This document shows, piece after piece, positions 24,179 to 34,845 of a DNA stretch of 64,000 bases; position 1 is the stretch's first letter, and each line of letters starts with the position of its first letter. The DNA comes from Pithys albifrons albifrons. Taxonomy: Eukaryota > Chordata > Aves > Passeriformes > Thamnophilidae. A model generated the notes under the pieces. It was given only the letters and a program-made list of their open reading frames with translations. It was not told where the DNA came from and did not search any database. The stretch lies in assembly GCF_047495875.1 (NCBI RefSeq), contig NC_092464.1:7474737-7538736 (forward strand), in the 5' to 3' direction. A program made the position numbers and the translations under genes.

Positions 24179-24317
24179 CTGGTTTTCGCTTCCACACCCA
24201 CGGAGGCGGTGGAGCTGGCAGACTCCTCGGACACTGAGTGCTGAAGGACTGGTGTTAGCTGCTTGATGCTGTCCACTTCTGCTTGGGCATCCTCTTCTGC
24301 AGACTGCTCTTTGACTT
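24179..24317 (-). CDS. KMT2C: KMT2C exon 3 (Ser/Glu-rich linker)
   Basis: This is a 139-nt coding exon on the minus strand. The acceptor is TTTTTATACAG and the donor is AAAACCAG followed by GTGAGGGA. Joined to the G from exon 2 it reads Glu, then VKEQSAEEDAQAEVDSIKQL, the conserved SVSEES block, and SVGVEAKT. It leaves AG, which pairs with C from exon 4 to make Ser. The segment is low-complexity, acidic and serine-rich, probably disordered, and lies just before the first zinc-binding module. SVSEES is a plausible phosphorylation patch, which is only an inference. The first 100 bases of the downstream intron are G-rich, unlike the AT-rich surroundings, and may help recognition of this donor. 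Exons 2 and 3 together total 228 nt, a multiple of three. Confidence 0.95.
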
Positions 24318-27300
24318 CTGTATAAAAAAACGAGGGAAAAAATTATTTAGTATGTTACCTATTTATTTAGAGTAAAAAAAAAACACCTGTAAGCTTTCCC
24401 TTATGCTGCAAACATCAGTTTTATTTATAGATGGATTAACCCATGTAATTTCTGAGACACAACAAAATTAAGAGTAGGAAATTACCACCTCTAGCTAAGA
24501 CATGAAATTGAATGCTTATGTGATAGTTTATAATATAGTTTATGATACTGTTTCCATAACACAGAGTTCCACTGTGAACTAAAGCTGTTCAATAAGCAAC
24601 CAGGAACAGGGAAGGGGGAGAGTTTCCAATGATAACCTTTTCATATGAGGTTGGGGTTTTAGACATTCCCATTATTCTCCCCACATCTCCTCTCTTGCAC
24701 CTGCTGTGTCAGCCCTGAACAAACATCCCAGTGAGCACACTAATCTGGGGTATAACAAACTTTTTTTCCTCCCAGATTAGTTTTAACTTTGATCAGCTCC
24801 CTGCAAAGTTCATCCCTGGTTACACTAACTATGCTGGCACAGGGCTGAGGAGGTGAAGGAAAGAAAAGGACATGATTTATGCCAGCTTAAACTTCATTCT
24901 GAACTGAAGGAATATAACCAATTTTTTCAGCATCCTTTTGATTTAGCTCAGTTGTTAGAAATACATACACATCTACAGCCGACAATGCTGCTATTTGCCT
25001 AGAAAGTTTGTTTCTGCTCTGAACACCAAGTTGCCACTGTCTGTGCAACTTTATATCCTCTTCCCAATCGGTTTCCTCCTTCGCACAAAAGGATTCAGGG
25101 ATTTGCCAGAAGGCCATGGCAATGTGCTGCTCCAAGTGCGCCAGAATGCACAGGAACAAGGACAAGGCTGCAGAGCAACAACATTTGGTGTTTCTGCACT
25201 TCTCCATACTTTGATTTTGAAGCCTAAATAATATAAAAATCATAAGACTCTGGCAGATGAGCCTTGGCATATCCAGCTTAAGACACAAGTGCCTCATCCT
25301 CCCTGTGTCCACAGCTGCTACATCTGTCCCACAGCAGCACCAGAGGAAGGATCTGCACCTGAGTCACACACCCGCTAAAGCTTCCAATGAATGTGGGTTT
25401 TAGCTAAGAGGCCAACACATACAGCTCTTGCAAACAAGTCCAGTTAGAGTAAAGCAATAGATTATTTAGAAGAGTTAAGGAGAAGGTACATTCACATTTT
25501 AAAACAAATTAATATACAACATATCAAAATATAATGAAATATTGCAAAGGATAAATGACTCAAGTGGGGAAATGGATGGTTAGAAGAATATGGGTGGGCA
25601 TGCACAAAAATCTCCTACAAACGTTAATCTTACAAATAAAAACAATAAAAGAGAGAAAAATTCTCAGAACATAAAACTGCACAGATTGGTCTGCAATACT
25701 GAAATCATATGCCCACTACAGCACATGGAGAAGGGTAAATCTTTCTTGTTTGATATACAGTGATTGAAGTAAAATTACACTTTAACCTAGAGTGAACGTA
25801 TTTAGGAAGACAATGTACAACATTTAAAACCCTCAGTGAAGGCCACTAAACCATACTGAAGAGAAACAACAAATAAAGAAAAAAAGAATACGAAATTCCT
25901 GGTCATGATGTGCCAGATATTTACTGGAGCTGGTGTAAACTGAAATTGCTTCACCTATTTCAGTTAAGCTACTCAGTAACATACATCTGAAATGGTTTTA
26001 GATATTCAAAAGCCAAATGGCTCATGTTAAACCCCTTCCACCAACCTATCCCGAAAAAAAAAATACTGGATGATCCTTTGTCACTAAATAAATATCCTGT
26101 TGGGAATACATCCCTTGTAATAGTAAATGGCTCCATACAGAAAACAAAACAAAATAAATCCATACCCCACACCCTTAGTTTTTGGCACATCGGAACAAAC
26201 ATCCCTGCAATCATTCCTGGATTCCCAAAACAGGCAGTGTCCAGCAGAGCCATTCATAATGCTCTGCAGTGCGTTTCCAAGTATGTTGGATCTGAGGGAT
26301 AATTTTGTGCCAGTAACCCCCAAATTTCCAAATACAATCTCAATGAAGAGAGCAAAACATAAACAGTTCGAAGACAAGCAGACGCCAAAGCACTAAGAAC
26401 AAAACCCACAGCACAGCCCGGGACAGCCATACCTGAAGAGCTCCAGGAAGACCACCAGAAACTGTGGCCTTGCTCTGGTCCATCTGGGTGGCTTTCTTTA
26501 AGCCAGTTAAACTTTGCAAAAGGAACTCTGCTTTACTGTGTGCCTGCAGAAACTTTCAGGGAGGTAAAAGCCATTTACTCTTGGCCAGCTCTCACCTCAT
26601 TGCCACTGATGGGCACCCACCACACTGGGAAGTTCATGGGACTCACCCAAGAACCCTGACTGTGTGAGAAGACACAGATTGTTTTACTACACATGACAAC
26701 TACCTGAGCTTACACCCTTATGGAGCTTTACCCCTGCTGTTTGCTTCTCTAGAGAAGGAGGGACCCAAATTATACTAAATGAGACAAGCAACATCTCAGT
26801 TGCTGTCTTTGCAAAAAACCAAACTGTGCCTCAATATGCCGTGGGAAGACTAAAAAGATGGTGCTCAATGAGCAGCATTGTGGAAATAGTGTGTGTGTCA
26901 GTTGTGTGGGCCACATTTCAACTTTGTGGAAGTTTTCCTACAGAAGATTAAGGAAGAATAGCAGTAACGTATTTCATGAGTCAAACTCCTAGGAAATGGG
27001 AGTCCAGCATTGGCATGGCAAAGGGATAATCTCAGATATGCCTCAGAGATGTTCCTGGAAGTATTTGGCACAATACATTTAATAAACACTCATCAGATTT
27101 GGTTATGGCATTCTACTTCAAAGCTACTGGGAATGAAGGAACCATGAATGACTAATAAATGTGAAGCTCATTTGCAGGTTCATATATAAGGCTTTATTTT
27201 GCACCCTCATGATTGTTTCTCGCACAATGGAGGTCTTGCCCATGTATAATGAGCTATGGGGTGGCTGAGATTTAACAAAGGTAATTACACAATTCCCAAA

Positions 27301-27559
27301 TGTCTCAAAGTTCTTTTTTTAATGTCACTATACTAAAGAATTAGGAAAATACTAGGAAAATTGCATTTAACAAATTTTTATTATTTGAAGACAATTACAT
27401 CCATAGTTCTTCCCCATCTGGCTGGTGAGGACAGAAAAGCCTTCTTTTCTTATTAAAGTTTGAAAAAAAATCTCCCAAAAGTACAAGGAGTAAAATTTCT
27501 ATTCACATGGGCCATCAAAAGGGTTGAGACTCCACATCCTTTACAGTTTGTGTAATACT

Positions 27560-27696
27560 CACAGGATCACAGCATGGCTGAGGCTGGAAGGCAGCCCAGA
27601 GGTCACCTTGTCCAAGGCCCTGCTCAAACAGGGCCACCAGAACCAGCTGCCCAGCAGTATGCCCAGATGATTTCTGAGCATCTCCAAGTATGGAGA
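27560..27696 (-). mobile_element. CR1 LINE fragment
   Basis: On the plus strand: CACAGGATCACAGCATGGCT, GAGGCTGGAAGGCAGCCCAG, GTCACCTTGTCCAAGGCCCT, CAAACAGGGCCACCAGAACC and TTTCTGAGCATCTCCAAGTA. It belongs to a CR1 subfamily with the GAGGCTGGAAGG.AGC tail variant, in the same orientation as KMT2C, and is truncated at about 135 nt. Confidence 0.9.
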
Positions 27697-29167
27697 TATG
27701 AAATAGCAGGGAAAAAACCACTGACAGAGGACAGATATACAGGGAATTCACTGGTATTGATAAGATTTACAGTATGTGTGTTAAATTTCAATTAACACTT
27801 TCATCACATTTGCTTAAATAATACATATACACTGGGCTGTGGAGTGAAAAGGCAATCAATCCTTACATTTTATACTATTTAAGAAGTAATTTGAACTTCT
27901 TAAAAATGAAGGAGGAAAATCCTCTACAGGTTCAAATTCAAAAATTTATTTTCTATTATTTTTAAATCTCTTTCTAGAGCAGAATGCAGTGAGCATTCAA
28001 AGAAAATAACAAACAGCACACAACATCCTCACCGAGTTATGTGGACTACACACCTTCTTAACAGTAGCTGGTCTGCTCACTTACATGTCTTATGGAGAGA
28101 TGTACAACATTCAGAATAAGGTTGCAATGTTCCTCTTTTCCTGCTCCATCTTCAGATGCCTTGGAAACCTCTACCCATTTAAGAGACACATGTGAGACAT
28201 GCAGACTCACTGAGGGAAGCCCTGGTTTTTGTAAGCCCACCTGTGGCAGGGGTTCCCTTGCAGAGCATCCCAGCAAAGCTTGTGGAAAGGAGACCAGTGA
28301 AGGCTGGGATTTTATTACATGATCACAGATTCCTTTGGGAATGTGATGAAGCAACATTGGTAAAGACCAAAACCAGCCTTTTGTTATGAACAATCCTTTT
28401 CTGTTTTCTAGTAATAACAAGACTTTATGCTGCAAGCTACTTGGGTAAAGTTGCAGCAAGATAAGGAGATAAATACATGGGCTCAGTCATGGTAATCAGG
28501 TAATGAACAGACACCAGCATATCCAAAAGGTTTTCTTTTAAATATTCAGAAACTACCTGTCAAGTCAAACCCTGAAAACACTAGAAGAGTTCTATCACAA
28601 AAAAATTCTTTAAAATCTTACAACATAATTTTCAGTATATAGTGACACTGAAAAGGGAAGACCAAAGAGCTGTCATAAATATAACATTAATATTCTACTG
28701 CTGTTTAGATGCAGAAGTTAACTGTTAAACCACTTCACAGGCTGGGGTTCTACTGTCAGATCTACTGCTGATCTGGGAGATAGGGAAGCAAATGTCATGA
28801 GCCTCCAAAACTTCCACAAGCACAGAAAGTATTGGAGGCTGGAAAATACCAGTATCACCAAACACAACGGGCATGGTCCAGGGGTCTCAAACTGCTGCTT
28901 ACCAAGATATTCTGCAAGAGGGAGTAACAAGCTTTTAACCAGCAAATGCAACTGCTATTTTTGCACAGAGAAGGGGCAGTGCTGTGGCAGAAAACAGCCA
29001 ATGGGGCAAAAGTGCTTTATCCAGCCTTGCAGGGATCTACAGAACTACAAACAACACCAAAATGCTCTAGTCCTCACAGTTCTGACAGATAAAGAACAGG
29101 TCATGTAGTAACAATACAAAAAGAAATCATAGAAGGGAATGCAAACTCTGAGTTTAAAATGCCTATC

Positions 29168-30048
29168 TGCCCTGGTTTTGGCTGAGATAGAGTTAATTTT
29201 CTTCTTAGTATGTGGTACAAGGTTGCATTTGGGATTTAGGATGGGAATAATATTTGTAACACACTGAAGTTTTAGTTGTTGCTAAGTAGTGCTTACTCTT
29301 AATTAAGGACACTTCAGTTTCTCATGCTCTGCCAGTGAGCAGGTGCACAAGGAGCTGTGAGGAAGCACAGCCAGGACAGCTGACTCCAACTGGCCAGAGG
29401 GATATTCCCAGGATGTCACAGAATCACAGAATGGTTTGGGTTGAAAGGGACTTTAAAGATCATCTGGTTCCAATCCCTCAGCCACGGGTACAGAAACCTT
29501 TCACTACACCAGGCTGCTCAGAGCTCCACCCAACCTGGCCTTGAACACTTCCAGGGATGAGGAGTCCACAACTTCTCTGGACAACCTGTACCAGCACCTC
29601 ACCATCTTCACAGCAAAGAGTTTCCCCCTAATATCTAATCTAAACCTACTCTCTCTTAGCTAGAAACCATTCCCCTTGTCCTGTGTCCTACATGCTCTTG
29701 TATAAAGTCCCTACCCATCATTCTTGCAGGCTCCCTTCAGACACTGGAAGCCTGCAGAGAGTTGGGCAGGAGCTGCCAGTGGCTGCTCAGGGATGGGCTG
29801 GACACTGTTCAGTGGCTGCTGAGAAACCGTGTTGTTCATCACTTATTTGTCTTGGGGTTTATTGCTCTCTCTCTCTCTTCCCCTATCATCATCATCATTA
29901 TGATTACTATTTACTTTATTTCAGTTATTAAACTATTAATCTCAACGCAGGTTTTCACCTTTTTCTGACTCTCCTCCTATCCCACTGGGGCCGGGAGTGA
30001 GGGAACACCTGTGGAGTACTTAGCTGGCAGCTGAGATAAACCATGACA
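29168..30048 (+). mobile_element. Solo LTR of an avian ERVL-type endogenous retrovirus, split by a CR1
   Basis: The left arm (29168-29415) starts TGCCCTGGTTTTGGCTGAGA and contains TAACACACTGAAGTTTTAGT, TTGCTAAGTAGTGCTTACTC and CAGGACAGCTGACTCCAACT. The right arm (29753-30048) contains a GTGTTGTTCATCACTTATTT block, an ATC/ATT-rich tract, a probable poly(A) signal ATTAAA at 29927-29932, and CCCACTGGGGCCGGGAGTGA; it ends AAACCATGACA. The ends are TG...CA as in LTRs. The sequence resembles a very common songbird ERVL LTR family (TguLTRL2-like, from memory). No internal retroviral genes are present, so it is a solo LTR produced by recombination. It lies antisense to KMT2C. No clear target-site duplication is visible. 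Confidence 0.88.
29416..29752 (-). mobile_element. CR1 LINE inserted inside the ERVL LTR
   Basis: On the plus strand it opens TCACAGAATCACAGAATGGT, followed by TTTAAAGATCATCTGGTTCC, CTGGCCTTGAACACTTCCAG, GGATGAGGAGTCCACAACTT, TTCCCCTTGTCCTGTGTCCT and CAGACACTGG. It is an intact-looking 5'-truncated CR1 tail in the opposite orientation to the LTR. Because both LTR arms flank it, the CR1 arrived after the retrovirus. Confidence 0.93.
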
Positions 30049-30350
30049 CTAGAATTACCAAGTTTCACTCATCATCCCAATTTAGGAACAAAACAAGCTT
30101 CCACTAGTCAGAGTTCATAATCCTGTTACTGCTCTGGACACAATCTGATGGAAACATCCCTTTTCCTGTTAGTGTCTGAGGAAGTCAGGCTGGCACATGC
30201 AGCAGTCACTCAGGTGCAGGAATCTTTCCCACACTACAGTTTCATATGAGCAGGTTCCAGCAGCTGGAACAAATAGACACACTGCAGGTAACTGAGCCCC
30301 TGCAGGTCACCTATAACCCTCTGGGACAACAGGGAGCCAAGTTAAGGCAT

Positions 30351-30605
30351 GTCATAGAAACAAAGAATCCATATGGGTGAAAACAACCTTTAAGATCACC
30401 AAGTCCAACCATCAACCCAGGACCACCACCGTGTTCACCACTAAAGCATGTCCTCAAGCGCCACATCCACACGTTCCCTGAACACTTCCAGGGGTCATGA
30501 CCCCACCACTTTCCCTGGGCAGTCTGTTCCAATGCTTTACACTCCTTTCAGTGAAAAAATTTTCCTAATATCTAATCTAAACCTCCCCTGGCACAACTTG
30601 AGGAC
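30351..30605 (-). mobile_element. CR1 LINE 3' end
   Basis: The plus strand reads ACAACCTTTAAGATCACCAA, GTCCAACCATCAACCCAGGA, ACCACTAAAGCATGTCCTCA, CCACATCCACACGTTCCCTG and TTTCCTAATATCTAATCTAA. This is the CR1 subfamily tail with the ACCAC...CACCACTAAACCATGTCC block, in reverse complement, with a degraded terminal repeat. Confidence 0.93.
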
Positions 30606-30970
30606 TACTGAAGGCCCCAAGGACAGTGATTGCTGTCAATAGCTGCCACCATTGCTTGGACTGCACTGAGCTTGTAGCCATATATTCTTGCCTGTTAAAA
30701 ACACAACCATGGGACAGAGAGGGGCAAAAAGCATACTGGATTTTGAGTGTGATGGTAATAACCACATGCAACAACCATTTCACCACCAACAGAAACATTT
30801 TCTTCATCTTAGTCAACATTATTAGTACATTTTATCCACAACAACAAACAACAAAATATACAACCGCATCAGAAATGGGGTTTGGGGGGATTTTTGCTAG
30901 TGCTGCATGTGTTTCTTTTAAAACCCCCACTTATCTATTTTTTACCTTTCTGGAAGACATCACAGAGTAA

Positions 30971-31221
30971 CAGCTTCAAACAGAGAGGGTAGGTTTAGAT
31001 TACGCATTAGGAAGAAATTTTTCCTTGTGAGGGTGGTGAGGCACTGGCACAGGTTTCCCAGAGAACCTGCGGCTGTCCCATCCTAGAAGTGTTCAAAGCC
31101 AGGTTGGATGGGGATTTGACTGACCTGGTTTAGTGGAAGGTGTCCCTGCCCATGGCAGGGGGAATGGAACCAGATGACCTCTAAGGTCCCTTCCAACCAA
31201 AGCCATTCTGTGATTCTATAA
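30971..31221 (+). mobile_element. CR1 LINE 3' end (plus orientation)
   Basis: Reads GGTAGGTTTAGATTACGCAT, TAGGAAGAAATTTTTCCTTG, GAGGCACTGGCACAGGTTTC, AGCCAGGTTGGATGGGGATT, GGTGTCCCTGCCCATGGCAG and ends ATTCTGTGATTCTATA, the CR1 terminal repeat. It is antisense to KMT2C. Together with the copy at 30351 it forms a head-to-head pair about 370 nt apart, so the two copies could pair in RNA. Confidence 0.94.
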
Positions 31222-32488
31222 TTTACTTACTGCAGCAGGTGTTACATGGAGATGAGAAGAAAGCCTGCAGTTACTCTTTTTTTTGTACATTTCACTGTGT
31301 ATTTTAATAATTTTCATTCAGATAGAACTCTTATTTGTCAAATATATTTTATACAGAAAATAACTTTGTGCAGAATTTTTATCCATTATAAAATAAAAAT
31401 TAGGATTTCAATGTAAGACCCTTTAAACTGTAATTTTGGTCTCTCTAAAAACATGACACAATATTATGGATAACCAGCTCCCAGTGAGCCGTGACTGAGG
31501 AACCTCCCAAGCTAGGAGGGGTATTCAACAGCACTTATCTGATTATTTTTCCACTAGTCTGTTCAGGCCTTTCTGAAACCCATGTCAAGTTGTACATGCC
31601 CAGAGCACTCAGTAGCAATGAATTCTGTAATTTCAGCAGATGCCGAGTGCAAATGCACCTGGCCCTTGTGCTTTCTGAACATGACCTGGATATCCCCCAA
31701 TTTTTGTGCTGCACAACAATGAATCACCATGCCCTGTTCATTTTCTCCATACCACTCATCATTTTGTGGGACCCTATTAAATTCCTCCTCAGTGAAATCA
31801 CTTCAAGTTGAAGGTTTTTACCTTAACTGATCCCCTCACAGAAGCTCTCACTTACTTCTTGTACTCGGTGGCCTTTCCTGTACTTTCCCAATTACAGCTC
31901 ATCCATTTGGAGAAGAGAAAGCAGAACTGCACATGGCATTTTAACATGCAGTGATGCCAAGGATTTATAAAGCAACAGTAAAAAAGAAAGAAAAACTTAA
32001 CTGATGCTTTATTCCGCTTACTCCTGTGCCAGTATTTCTTAGAATTTGTTTCTTTCTTTGATTTATAGAAGCTCCTGAAATTCTCAGAAAAACTAAAGCA
32101 CCACTTGCTCAGGTAGTAACAGCTCTTTGAGAACGATTTTTCTTTACACCAAATTACAATGATGACTCTCCCTTACATGTTCTTTTACAGGCACTACTAC
32201 TGAATTTAATAGTAGTTCTGTTTTCTACGGTCACTCTTCAGTGCCTTGCAGGTAGACACCTCTTTTATTACCCTAAATAAATTTATTTTATCCACTACTT
32301 TCTTTCCCTTCGTACCTAAACTAGAAAAGGGTTAGCAGGTGTGATGCTTGTGGGACTCCAATACCAGCCTGGTTTGTACATGATTTTAATTCGTTGGCAG
32401 TGAATTTCTCTAATATTTCTTCTACCAAAGTGAAGACTGAGCCTCAACACAGCACTACTGAAAATGAAGACATGTCCACAGAACAAGG

Positions 32489-32565
32489 AGATGTCCCTGC
32501 TCAGGGCTGGAATGAGATGAACTTTGAGATACCTTCTAATCCAAACCATTCTGTGATTCTATGAA
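32489..32565 (+). mobile_element. Short CR1 LINE tail
   Basis: GAGATGTCCCTGCTCAGGGC, TGGAATGAGATGAACTTTGA, TACCTTCTAATCCAAACCAT and TCTGTGATTCTATGA make up the last 75 nt of a CR1 in plus orientation, severely 5'-truncated. Confidence 0.88.
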
Positions 32566-34625
32566 CTAAAACACACACAGAACACCCTTTTCCCAGTGAG
32601 GAAAAGAGTACAGAGCACACAAGGCACAGGCTACTATTTCAATAAATTTGACTGGTAATGTCAACACAGATTCTTCCATCATGTCACTAATGACACAGCA
32701 GCAGTGCTAACCTTCAAGGTAATGGTAAAGTGGACTATTCTGGGTCTTTGAAAATTTCCAAAATCTGTTGGTTGTGTTTAACAAAGCATAGTTTGATACC
32801 AAGACTGCAAAAGCACTATTGAATAAATCAGCAAAAAAAGAAGTTGCCTTTCAGAAATAACCTCCATGATGAAAAACTCTGTGAGGTTAGAATTGATTTA
32901 GAAATAACAGATTCCACCAGCTCTCAAAACGTCTGAGACAGAGATATCAGTCAGCAGGCAAAAAAATCAGATTTTTCTAAATGGCCCATTTTAAGTGTGC
33001 ATGATGATAAATGGTATTATCAAGTAAGCCTGAAATGATTTAAAGGCAAATATCAAATAACTTCCTCTTGTGTTTGCTTTCCTCATTACAAACAAATTAC
33101 CAGAATATAATGCAAAAATAATAAGATGCTTATAATAATTACAACATCATGCTTCAGTTCTGCTGATTTTTCCAGTAGATGGACAGGTACGAGTCAGCAG
33201 CATAAGAAAGAATAAACTACATCTTTTCTAATGAGTACATGGAATATTAATTGCCTTTAAAACATATTTAAATGCATTTCTAAGCACATATTTGCTGCAA
33301 ATATTTATGGACAAATTTAATCTACAAGCAAGTCCTCAGTGGTGCTAATTTTTCCTTTCATTAATTTTGGAAGGGATGAGTTCTAAGTGATGAAGCCTCA
33401 ATATCTGCCTGGAAAGCACAAAATGGATTTTAAAACAACTCTGGCCAAGAGCTTTTGCCATGGATTCACTCAAACTAGGACTTGTTCTCAGGTGTGTTTT
33501 ACTTTGTCTTAATGCAAAGCTCTACTCAGTGTGGTTCATCTCATTGCTAAGGATGTCTGTATTTTCTGTAATAAGCTGGATATTGCAAGAATTTTTTTCT
33601 CTATAAAAGTGCCTTTCAGGCTGTCTCAAAGCTGATGCGATTCTGAACTAGTCCAAAATTCCCTGGCAGCTTCTACTTGAATAACTTTCCTTCACTGAGA
33701 AGTGTTTGTTTCTGCAGCTTCTGTGCTTTGCCCAGAGACAAATGAGGCTGGTGAGGGGACGGCTTGTCTTCAGAAAGTTAATGTGAAGTCTTCCAACAAG
33801 AAATCAACTGGTCAGGCAACATCACTGGGTCTGATTAACAGCGTTACTAACAACAATAATGCAGGCAAGGAGCTATTGGTTGATAAAATCATCCAGGCTT
33901 TTCTATCTATCAGCAATTTTGAAGCTTCCAAACACCATGGGCAGGTGAGGGTCTGAGAGAGGGCACTGCTGTAAGAACTGGTTGACATGGTATGGAGGGT
34001 AAATAGAATTCCTGAAGGATTTACTATTAATTTCCCAAGACCCTCAGAAGTTCATAGAAATTTGTTTCATTGCACAACTCCCTGATCACGATCTGAATCT
34101 CAACATTTTCATGTGACACAAAGACTCAAAGAATTTCAGACTCTAGGATGAGTTGAGATATTTCACAAGTGTTCTCAAAGGAAAGAAAAGGAATAATCAA
34201 AAAACTAACACAAAGAATTTGGTTTCAACTAAAAATGCAGAGCCAAGAAAATACCAAGTACAGAAACTTGCTGAAACTAACAGAGGGTGGGGAAAAGAAG
34301 CAAAAGCCAAGTCTTCATTAATAGGAGAAGGGCCACCAAACCTACAGAATGCATATCATGAGGTATTTTCTATATTATATCTTCCTTTACATTAGCAGTT
34401 TTATATTTGCCTATAGATGAGTGCACAAAGCCACATGCTTTCAGAATTTTCTGGTTTGTATTTGTTTGGCCATTAGAGACTCACTCATCAGAAGAAAACT
34501 ACTATTACGGAGAGAAGCAACACAAGAGGATCTATAGGAGATTATATTATTCTATAGCAAACTATTCTACAGTATTTTGCTGGTAACCAGGAAGGTGGAA
34601 GGTGCTGATGGTTGGAAAATCTTGA

Positions 34626-34845
34626 CAGCAGGCTCCCTCTGAACATCAGGAAAGACTTTTTTACTGTGAGAGTGCCTGAGCACAGGTTGCCAAGGCAGGT
34701 TGTGGAGTCTCAATCCTTGGAGATGCTCAGAATCTGCCTGGACATGGTCCTGGACAGCCAGCTCTAGATGTCCCTGCCCGAGCAGGGGCTGGACCAGATA
34801 ATCTCCAGAGGTCCCAGCCATCCTTAACCATTCTGTGATGCTGTG
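34626..34845 (+). mobile_element. CR1 LINE 3' end (plus orientation)
   Basis: Reads AGCAGGCTCCCTCTGAACAT, CAGGAAAGACTTTTTTACTG, GAGAGTGCCTGAGCACAGGT, TGGAGATGCTCAGAATCTGC, TGGACATGGTCCTGGACAGC and ends AACCATTCTGTGATGCTGTG. It is a clear CR1 tail of the subfamily that carries the TGGACATGGTCCTGG block. Confidence 0.94.

Noticed and set aside
23952..24266. Plus-strand ORF across exon 3 of KMT2C
   Set aside because: It is the antisense shadow of exon 3 plus the G-rich/CAG-repeat intron flank; the minus-strand reading has splice sites and a known protein match.
24887..25312. 141-codon minus-strand ORF in intron 2
   Set aside because: No recognisable motif and no splice context; length is within chance for this much sequence.
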